Shown here: positions 1-4,338 of the stretch, in pieces
Numbering within the stretch: position 1 is the first letter of the stretch
Layout of the letters: each line of letters opens with the position of its first letter
DNA from: Chloroflexota bacterium
Lineage (GTDB): Bacteria; Chloroflexota; Dehalococcoidia; SM23-28-2; RBG-16-64-32
Direction of reading: 5' to 3'
DNA: 7,194 bases
Assembly: GCA_016190405.1 (NCBI GenBank)
Contig: JACPQO010000187.1
Coordinates: forward strand, 1 to 7,194
Made by a program: the position numbers and the translations under genes
Notes under the pieces: generated by a model
Told to the model about the DNA's origin: nothing
The model's input: the letters and a program-made list of their open reading frames with translations, nothing else
The model's database searches: none

Positions 1-848
1 GTGCTGAGGGGAATGCCGAAGCGGGCGGTGACGGTGAGGGTAGTGGCGGCGGCAGCCTCGGCGGCGAACCCCTGGTAGGTCTCCAGGTGGGTGACCCGCA
101 TGCCCAGGGTGCGGATGATGCGCCAGCCGCCGGCCATGGTGCTGACGCCCATGGTGCCGGCACCCAGGAAGATGACCCAGAGGGGGACATCGAACTCCTT
201 GGCCGGGGTCTCGTGCCAGATGGCCAGAAGCATAGCCATGACGCCGATGGCCTTCTGGCCGTCGGCGGTGCCGTGGCTCCAGGCCATGAAGGCAGACGAG
301 AGGACCTGAAGTGGTCCGAACATCCGTCGCATCATGGATGGGCTGAAGCGCTGAAAGAGGCGGAGGATGAGCGCCATGACTAGAAAGGCGCCGCCGAAGC
401 CGAAGACGACGGCGGCCCCGACGCCGGTGAACACCTTCTGCCAGCCGTCCCAGAGGAGGATGTCTGTGCCGGCGACGGCCACGGCGGCGCCGGCGATGCC
501 GGAGACGATGCCGTGGCTCTCGCTGGTGGGCAGGCCGAAGTAGGCGGCGAAGCTGCTCCAGATGACGACGGCCAGAGCGCCGGCGGCCCCTACCTGGAGG
601 CCGGTCCCCTGGCTGGTCAGGATGTCGATGTCGACGATGTCCTTGCCGATGGTGGTGGCGACGGCGGTGCCGGAGAGGGCGCCGGCCAGGTTAAGGACGG
701 CGGCCATGGCCACAGCGACCAGCGGTGGCAGCGCGCGGGTGGAGACGACGGTGGCGACGGCGTTAGGGGCATCGGTCCAGCCGTTGACGGCCTCGAAGGC
801 GAGGACGGCGATGAAGGCGAAGATGAGGAAGCCGTAGGTGTCGGTCAT
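1..848 (-). CDS. pit: Inorganic phosphate transporter, PiT family (3' end beyond window)
   Basis: This is an integral membrane low-affinity phosphate (metal-phosphate) symporter. 282 complete codons are visible before the window edge, and the C-terminus is missing. The two inverted PiT signatures are present: an N-terminal one at residues 22-40 (NGWTDAPNAVATVVSTRAL, close to PitA) and a second at 190-203 (WSHGTADGQKAIGV). A loop of the LPTSESHG type lies at 107-113. Long hydrophobic segments fill the rest (about 7-22, 44-65, 86-106, 114-128, 141-163, 222-240). The second signature reads TAD where many PiT proteins have an Asn before the Asp. The ATG at 848 is chosen because it opens directly onto the hydrophobic segment and follows GGAGG at 853-857, only 4 nt away. 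The gene lies 61 nt downstream of the DUF47 gene, the usual accessory partner, but a terminator-like hairpin separates them. Family assignment is firm; substrate is inferred. Confidence 0.93.
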   Translation of the reverse strand, partial: MTDTYGFLIFAFIAVLAFEAVNGWTDAPNAVATVVSTRALPPLVAVAMAAVLNLAGALSGTAVATTIGKDIVDIDILTSQGTGLQVGAAGALAVVIWSSFAAYFGLPTSESHGIVSGIAGAAVAVAGTDILLWDGWQKVFTGVGAAVVFGFGGAFLVMALILRLFQRFSPSMMRRMFGPLQVLSSAFMAWSHGTADGQKAIGVMAMLLAIWHETPAKEFDVPLWVIFLGAGTMGVSTMAGGWRIIRTLGMRVTHLETYQGFAAEAAAATTLTVTARFGIPLS

Positions 849-852
849 CTAG

Positions 853-857
853 CCTCC
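853..857 (-). promoter_or_regulatory. Ribosome binding site of the phosphate transporter gene
   Basis: GGAGG on the minus strand, 4 nt before the ATG at 848. The spacing is short. The site lies 6 nt downstream of the T6 run of the hairpin at 864-888, so folding or termination there directly affects access to it. Confidence 0.6.
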
Positions 858-863
858 GGCATG

Positions 864-888
864 AAAAAAGGGAAGCGGCGCTTCCCTT
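864..888 (-). terminator. Intrinsic terminator-like hairpin between DUF47 and pit genes
   Basis: On the minus strand, GGGAAGC-GCC-GCTTCCC forms a perfect 7-bp stem (870-886), extended by A/T pairs to 9 bp, followed at once by six T residues (869-864). The other strand has no T run after the stem, so it acts only on minus-strand transcripts. It sits about 20 nt after the DUF47 stop codon and just before the transporter ribosome binding site. It could end or attenuate transcription, lowering permease expression relative to DUF47, or serve as an mRNA processing or stabilising stem. Confidence 0.8.
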
Positions 889-909
889 GGCGTGGCTGGG
901 GATGAGGCT

Positions 910-1536
910 CTAGCCATGCTTAAGGACGATGGCCTCCAGAACGAAAGTGACCTGCTCGGCGCTGTCGGTGGCGCTCTCCAGTTGATCGTATATGTCGCGC
1001 CACTTGATGATGTCCACAGAGCTCATCTCGCCGTGAAACAGGTCGGCGGTGGCGTTCAGGAAGAGGGTATCGGCCTCGTTCTCCAGCCGGTTGACTTCCT
1101 TGAGCTGGTCCAGGATCCCTTTCAAGCGGCCGCGATGGCGCAGGGCGGAGATGGCCCGCTCCAGCTGGACGCACTGGAGGCGGATGAGGTCAGCCAGGGC
1201 GCGGGCGGCAGGGGTGGGCTCCTGGATGCCGTAGATGCGGATGGCGGTGGTGGCCCCCTCCATGAAGTCCATGACGTCATCCATGCGCTGAGCGAGGGCG
1301 GCGATGTCCTCGCGGTCAAGGGGGGTCACGAAGGTCTGGTGGACCTGGCGGTAGATCTCGTGGGTGATGTTGTCGGCCTCGTGTTCGAGGTCTTTCATGC
1401 GGGCCGTCTTCATCTCCACGTTCTCGAAGTGCTCGAGCAGGTCCGTTAGCACCTCCGCGGCGGCGACGAGCTTGCGGGAGATCTCCTCGAAGAGGTCGTA
1501 GAAGCGGTAGTTGCGGGGGATCAGCGGGAAACGCAC
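910..1536 (-). CDS. DUF47 / PhoU-like phosphate transport accessory protein
   Basis: A 208-residue cytoplasmic, all-helical protein of the DUF47 (PhoU-related, Pit accessory) family, at the usual family length. It opens with the typical F-P-L-I-P...YDLFEEIS segment. The repeated acidic E/DxxxD motifs that bind metal clusters in PhoU proteins are visible: E51-x3-D55 in the first half (EHEAD), E152-x3-D156 in the second (ENEAD), plus DREDI (74-78), DDVMDF (86-91) and DQLESATDSAE (184-194). The start is GTG, supported by AAGGAG 7 nt upstream (1544-1549). Genes of this family commonly sit beside Pit permeases and are thought to modulate phosphate uptake; the pit gene follows here on the same strand. 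Its leader region is structured (see entries at 1541-1673). Family is secure; the precise regulatory role is inferred. Confidence 0.92.
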   Translation of the reverse strand: MRFPLIPRNYRFYDLFEEISRKLVAAAEVLTDLLEHFENVEMKTARMKDLEHEADNITHEIYRQVHQTFVTPLDREDIAALAQRMDDVMDFMEGATTAIRIYGIQEPTPAARALADLIRLQCVQLERAISALRHRGRLKGILDQLKEVNRLENEADTLFLNATADLFHGEMSSVDIIKWRDIYDQLESATDSAEQVTFVLEAIVLKHG

Positions 1537-1540
1537 TTGC

Positions 1541-1597
1541 TCACTCCTTGGTCTGGCTCCTTTCCAAAATAAGCGATGGCGCCGGAGTCGGCGCCAT
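1541..1597 (-). CDS. Putative 18-codon leader peptide upstream of DUF47 gene
   Basis: A small ORF, ATG at 1597 to TGA at 1541, encodes MAPTPAPSLILERSQTKE. It has its own Shine-Dalgarno-like AAGGA (1603-1607), 5 nt before the ATG. It runs through the whole second half of the 11-bp hairpin at 1574-1599, and its last two sense codons (AAG GAG) are the ribosome binding site of the DUF47 gene. The stop lies 4 nt before the GTG start, in a different frame. This layout suits translational coupling or ribosome-controlled folding of the stem. The peptide has several prolines (three of its first seven residues) but no obvious homologue. Short open frames are frequent in GC-rich DNA, so this could be chance. 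Confidence 0.35.
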   Translation of the reverse strand: MAPTPAPSLILERSQTKE

Positions 1598-1599
1598 CG
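1566..1599 (-). promoter_or_regulatory. Leader hairpin with T-rich tail (possible attenuator) before DUF47 gene
   Basis: CGATGGCGCCG pairs perfectly with CGGCGCCATCG (1574-1584 with 1589-1599), an 11-bp stem closed by a 4-nt loop. On the minus strand the stem is followed by CTTATTTT, rich in T, as in an imperfect intrinsic terminator. The plus strand has no T run after it. It lies in the untranslated leader between the predicted promoter and the GTG start at 1536, so it is more likely an attenuator than the end of the CDGSH gene transcript, though it might also catch read-through from that gene. Confidence 0.6.
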
Positions 1600-1621
1600 A
1601 AGTCCTTACTGCCTAGTGGTG

Positions 1622-1637
1622 GTGAGAATCGTCTCAC
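1622..1637 (-). promoter_or_regulatory. 5' leader hairpin
   Basis: GTGAGA-CGAT-TCTCAC on the minus strand gives a perfect 6-bp stem with a 4-nt loop. It would lie at the very 5' end of a transcript starting near 1638 from the promoter at 1645-1673. 5'-terminal stems often protect mRNA; alternatively it may be the first element of a longer RNA fold with the stem at 1574-1599. I do not recognise a known riboswitch class. Confidence 0.45.
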
Positions 1638-1644
1638 TGGCTTG

Positions 1645-1673
1645 AAACTAGCATCCCAAAGCGGCGCCGTCAA
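1645..1673 (-). promoter_or_regulatory. Predicted sigma70-type promoter for DUF47-pit genes
   Basis: On the minus strand, TTGACG (1673-1668) is followed after 17 nt by TAGTTT (1650-1645), preceded by TGC, an extended -10. The -35 matches consensus at 5 of 6 positions; the -10 hexamer at 3 of 6. Predicted start of transcription is near 1638, giving a leader of about 100 nt. The spacer contains the self-complementary CGGCGCCG. Confidence 0.5.
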
Positions 1674-1737
1674 CGGGTGCGACGAGCGATTTTCACCAAA
1701 CTTATCTATGCCGCCGATAGGGTCGGGCGATGGGATA

Positions 1738-1950
1738 TTAGGTAGCCCTGGTCTCGGCCTGGAAGCCGATGGTCTTGTGGGTGCCGTCGCAGAAGGGCTT
1801 GGTGGACGAATGGCCGCAGCGGCAGAGGGAGACCCACTCGCGGTCAGTGGGGACCTCGAACTCGTTGCCGTCGGGGTCGACGATCTTGATGGGGCCGGTG
1901 ATGCGGTAGGGGCCGTTGGCACGGACCAGAATGGTCACTTCGTCGGCCAA
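1738..1950 (-). CDS. CDGSH iron-sulfur domain protein
   Basis: A 70-residue soluble protein with one CDGSH zinc-finger-like domain that binds a [2Fe-2S] cluster through three Cys and one His: C43-x-C45, then C54-D-G-T-H58, with the intervening S-x-K-P-F segment typical of the family. The N-terminal half is a small beta-rich region (GPYRITGPIKIVDPDGNEFEVP), as in single-domain bacterial members. An in-frame GTG at 1986 would add 12 residues, but it has no ribosome binding site and lies at or upstream of the predicted transcription start. The TTG at 1950 has AAGGAG 7 nt upstream, and the resulting N-terminus (MADEVTI) is usual for the family, so TTG is preferred. The role is electron transfer or redox sensing in general terms; no specific partner is evident from its neighbours. 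Confidence 0.92.
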   Translation of the reverse strand: MADEVTILVRANGPYRITGPIKIVDPDGNEFEVPTDREWVSLCRCGHSSTKPFCDGTHKTIGFQAETRAT

Positions 1951-1957
1951 GGACGGT

Positions 1958-1963
1958 CTCCTT
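1958..1963 (-). promoter_or_regulatory. Ribosome binding site deciding the TTG start of the CDGSH gene
   Basis: AAGGAG on the minus strand, 7 nt before TTG at 1950. No comparable sequence precedes the alternative GTG at 1986. Confidence 0.7.
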
Positions 1964-1987
1964 CCAGGAGGGGGGTTGTCCAGCACG

Positions 1988-1996
1988 ATGATAGCA
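1988..1996 (-). promoter_or_regulatory. Predicted extended -10 promoter of the CDGSH gene
   Basis: TGCTATCAT on the minus strand, 5 of 6 in the -10 hexamer plus the extended TGn. Transcription would begin near 1981, leaving a leader of about 30 nt that contains the ribosome binding site. There is no good -35: the -35 position (about 2011-2016) falls in the first copy of the 7-bp tandem repeat. Confidence 0.5.
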
Positions 1997-2011
1997 CAAG
2001 GGGAGGCAGGA

Positions 2012-2074
2012 GGTTAGAGGTTAGAGGTTAGAGGTTGGAGGTTAGAGGTTAGAGATTGGAGGTTGGGGGTTGGA
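2012..2074. repeat. Nine tandem copies of a degenerate 7-bp unit (GGTTAGA)
   Basis: Reading the plus strand in steps of seven from 2012: units 1-3 and 5-6 are GGTTAGA, unit 4 GGTTGGA, unit 7 GATTGGA, unit 8 GGTTGGG, unit 9 GGTTGGA. The purine-rich strand is plus. The array is intergenic, directly upstream of the CDGSH promoter. Degeneracy is concentrated at the right-hand end, as in arrays that expand and contract by slippage. Confidence 0.93.
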
Positions 2075-2077
2075 ACA

Positions 2078-2132
2078 CCCTCACCCCCGGCCCCTCTCCC
2101 GTGCGCGGGAGAGGGGTGGCCGCGAGGCGGCC
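2078..2132. repeat. Palindromic intergenic repeat, two adjacent hairpins
   Basis: CCCCTCTCCCG pairs with CGGGAGAGGGG (2091-2101 with 2106-2116, 4-nt loop TGCG), preceded by CCTCACCCCCGG. Right beside it GGCCGC-GAG-GCGGCC (2118-2132) forms a second perfect 6-bp stem. The block begins 5 nt after the alpha/beta hydrolase stop codon. Neither strand has a T run after the stems, so it is not a classic intrinsic terminator. The first palindrome resembles, from memory, dispersed repeats found in many environmental high-GC genomes. It may stabilise the 3' end of the hydrolase mRNA. Confidence 0.75.
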
Positions 2133-2137
2133 CGCCC

Positions 2138-2782
2138 CTATGTCGCGGGCGAAGGGTCCAGGTGCCGCCCCAGGAAGTCCGAGACGATGCGGGCCAGGCG
2201 GTCCTCGCTGCCCCACCAGAAGTGGTCGGCGCCGGGGACGACGGCCAGCTCGGCGCCGGGAATGGCCGCCGCCAGGGCGGACAGCCGCGATGGCGGCGCC
2301 ACCTCGTCGCGGTCGCCGACTACAAGAAGGGCCGGACAGCGGACGTCGATGTCCGAGAGGCCGCGGGCGATGGTGGGTGTAGAGACGGCGACGACGGCAC
2401 AAAGGTCGTGGCCGGCGGCGAGGAGGGCGACGGCGGCGCCGAAGGAATAGCCGACGAGGCCGCTGCGGCTGGCATCGATCTCGGGGCGCCCGCGTAGGTG
2501 TTGAAGGGCTGCCTCCGCATCGGCCCGCTCGCCGATGCCGTCGCCGAAGGAGCCCTGGCTGGCGCCGACGCCGCGGAAGTTGAAGCGCAGGGCGGCGATA
2601 CCGCCGGCGACGGCGGCCCGGCAAAGGGCGTTCACGACGTTGTTGTGCATGTCGCCGCCGTAGAGCGGGTGCGGGTGACAGACCACGATGCCGGGCGAAG
2701 GGGAGCCTGACGGCCGGTGGAGGACGCCCTCCAGGGTCAGGCCATCGGCGGTCGTGAAAGAAACGTCGCGGGTCAGGCCCAT
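2138..2782 (-). CDS. Alpha/beta hydrolase (dienelactone hydrolase/COG2945-like)
   Basis: A 214-residue soluble hydrolase with the core of the alpha/beta fold and no signal peptide. HPHPLYGG at 36-43 is the oxyanion-loop motif of the small COG2945-like group. The nucleophile elbow is G111-Y-S113-F-G. The likely acid is D159 in GDRDEV, and the catalytic histidine is H187 in GADHFW. RFNFRGVGAS (66-75) is the usual strand and turn after the first helix. The start codon overlaps the end of the upstream serine hydrolase gene by 10 nt and has no clear ribosome binding site, which points to translational coupling. Members are carboxylesterases or acyl hydrolases of mostly unknown substrate; none can be assigned here. 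The final residues vary in this family, so the length looks normal. Confidence 0.9.
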   Translation of the reverse strand: MGLTRDVSFTTADGLTLEGVLHRPSGSPSPGIVVCHPHPLYGGDMHNNVVNALCRAAVAGGIAALRFNFRGVGASQGSFGDGIGERADAEAALQHLRGRPEIDASRSGLVGYSFGAAVALLAAGHDLCAVVAVSTPTIARGLSDIDVRCPALLVVGDRDEVAPPSRLSALAAAIPGAELAVVPGADHFWWGSEDRLARIVSDFLGRHLDPSPAT

Positions 2783-4242
2783 GGGTCGACGTGAGGATTG
2801 CGGGCCATGTGGACCAGCCGGTCGAAGCGCAGGCCGCTGACGGCGCCGGCGTCATCGAGGACGAGGACGAGGCGCGGAGGCTCCGGCTCGCCCGTATCGA
2901 GGCGGAAGAAGGCCGGGTCGTCGGGATCGGCGGGGAGCATACGCAGGCCGGCCTTCCAGGGGCCGCGGCGGGCGTGGAGGACGAGGCCGCCATCACGGGC
3001 CGAGATCTGGATACGGCCACAGGTGGAGATGACCCTGAAGTTCGTGAGTGTGCCGGGAGTAGGGGCCTCGTAGACGCCGGGGGCGGTGGCCAGGATCCGG
3101 GGGTCGACGGGGAGCGGGTCGACCGTGATGTTGGGCGCGCCGAGCACAGCCTGGACGATGCGAGCGACGACGGCCTCGGATTTGTCGAATTGCAGGTTGC
3201 AGTGAACGAGGAGGGCCAGGTCGTCCTCCGGGAAGAGCATGAGTTGGGAGCTCCAGCCGCCAGCGACGAGGCCGCCGTGGCCGAAGAACCGGTGTCCGAA
3301 CACCGAGGCGCGGCTGAAGCTGAGGCCCCAGTTGATGAGGCGGTCGTCCGGGCACCAATGGGGCGCGACCATGGCGTCGAAGGTCTGAGGCCGGACGATG
3401 CCCCTACTCTGGCGGAGGAGGGCGGAGGCGTAGCGGGTCATGTCGGCGATGGTGGACTGGACTGCGCCGGCGGCGCGACCGGTGACATACTGGTACTTGC
3501 CGCGGATGTTGACGCCGTCCACGGTCTCCTCCTGCGGCGGCTCGCGGCCGATGCGGCGCAGCAGCTCCGCCTCGTCCTCGGTGGGCGGGCGGTGGTAGCC
3601 GGTGCTGAGGTTGGGGTGAGGCCGGTCAAGGCAATCGGTAGCGGACATGCCGAGGGGCTGGAAGACACGGCGGCGGAGCACCTCTTCGATGGGCCGGCCT
3701 TCGACGCGGGCGATGATCTCGCCCAGGAGGGCGAAGGCGTGGTTGGCGTAGGCCCACTTGGCGCCGGGCTCCACCTCGATGGTGATGCCCTTGGGGTACG
3801 CCCGCGAGACGGGCGGCACGTCCTGGGCGTCCGACCAGAGGCCGAAGTTGGGGTCGGTGATGTCCTCCGGGTTAGGCATCTCGCCGATGCCGGAGGTGTG
3901 GGTGAGTAGGTGCCGGAGGGTAATGGCACCGGCGGGGCCGTGGAAGGCGATATCGGGCAGGCGCTCGACCACGCGGTCGTCCAGAGAGAGGCGGCCCTCG
4001 TCGACCAGGGCCATGGCGCAGAGGCCGACCATGGTCTTGGTGATGGAGCCGATGCGCTGGCGAAGGGCGGGATCGTGCGGCCGTCCGCTTTCGATATCGG
4101 CGAGGCCGAAGCCCTCGGCGTAGACCAGCTCCTCGCCGCGGACGACGCCGACGGAGATGCCGGGGATGCGGTGCTCCGCCACGAGGGCGACGATGGTATC
4201 GCGGAGGCCCTGGGTGTCGACCTGTGTCGGTGCCTGGGACAT
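2773..4242 (-). CDS. Serine hydrolase, beta-lactamase/class C-like family (SxxK)
   Basis: A 489-residue protein with the penicillin-binding-protein/beta-lactamase fold: S66-I-T-K69 catalytic motif, Y165-A-N second motif, and H322-G-G in place of the KTG triad, as in family VIII-type esterases and related peptidases. The catalytic domain spans about 10-370. A C-terminal domain of about 110 residues (about 378-489) with beta-rich character follows (APGVYEAP start), resembling the lipocalin-like tails seen on such enzymes. The N-terminus (MSQAPTQVDTQ) has no signal peptide, so it is predicted to be cytoplasmic, against a role in cell-wall or secreted beta-lactam breakdown. ATG at 4242 has AAGGGAG 8 nt upstream. 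It is cotranscribed with the overlapping alpha/beta hydrolase gene. Likely an esterase or amidohydrolase; substrate unknown. Confidence 0.9.
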   Translation of the reverse strand: MSQAPTQVDTQGLRDTIVALVAEHRIPGISVGVVRGEELVYAEGFGLADIESGRPHDPALRQRIGSITKTMVGLCAMALVDEGRLSLDDRVVERLPDIAFHGPAGAITLRHLLTHTSGIGEMPNPEDITDPNFGLWSDAQDVPPVSRAYPKGITIEVEPGAKWAYANHAFALLGEIIARVEGRPIEEVLRRRVFQPLGMSATDCLDRPHPNLSTGYHRPPTEDEAELLRRIGREPPQEETVDGVNIRGKYQYVTGRAAGAVQSTIADMTRYASALLRQSRGIVRPQTFDAMVAPHWCPDDRLINWGLSFSRASVFGHRFFGHGGLVAGGWSSQLMLFPEDDLALLVHCNLQFDKSEAVVARIVQAVLGAPNITVDPLPVDPRILATAPGVYEAPTPGTLTNFRVISTCGRIQISARDGGLVLHARRGPWKAGLRMLPADPDDPAFFRLDTGEPEPPRLVLVLDDAGAVSGLRFDRLVHMARNPHVDPWA

Positions 4243-4277
4243 GGCAGGGGCTCCCTTCCAGCCATTCGGTGGCCCCC

Positions 4278-4286
4278 ATCATAGCA
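4278..4286 (-). promoter_or_regulatory. Predicted extended -10 promoter of the serine hydrolase-alpha/beta hydrolase pair
   Basis: TGCTATGAT on the minus strand, 5 of 6 in the hexamer with extended TGn. At 17 nt spacing the -35 would be TAGCCC (4306-4301), a weak match that lies on the -10 of the opposite promoter. Predicted leader is about 28 nt. Confidence 0.5.
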
Positions 4287-4310
4287 GCGCGGCGGGACAG
4301 GGGCTATAAT
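4281..4310 (+). promoter_or_regulatory. Predicted promoter of the plus-strand serine hydrolase
   Basis: A perfect TATAAT lies at 4305-4310, with only a weak -35 (ATAGCA at 4281-4286, 18 nt spacing). Predicted start is near 4317, about 22 nt before the ATG. It overlaps the divergent minus-strand promoter. Confidence 0.55.
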
Positions 4311-4338
4311 CGGGACACCTTAGCGGAGGAGGGAGCCC

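Noticed and set aside
1541..1640. Known riboswitch (fluoride, guanidine-II, manganese type) in the DUF47 leader
   Set aside because: The two stems do not show the conserved loops I know for these classes (for example ACGR loops), so no class was assigned.
2012..2074. CRISPR array or telomere-like repeat
   Set aside because: Units of 7 bp are directly adjacent without spacers; resemblance to TTAGGG is superficial in an internal bacterial region.
2091..2116. Intrinsic terminator after the alpha/beta hydrolase gene
   Set aside because: The stem is strong, but neither strand has a T run after it, so I call it a palindromic repeat only.
2049..3909. Long open frames antisense to the hydrolase genes (for example 2049-3020 minus in another frame and 2791-3909 plus)
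   Set aside because: Their translations are low-complexity Arg/Pro/Ala/Gly/Asp-rich, as expected from GC-biased codons of the real genes, with no motifs or ribosome binding sites.
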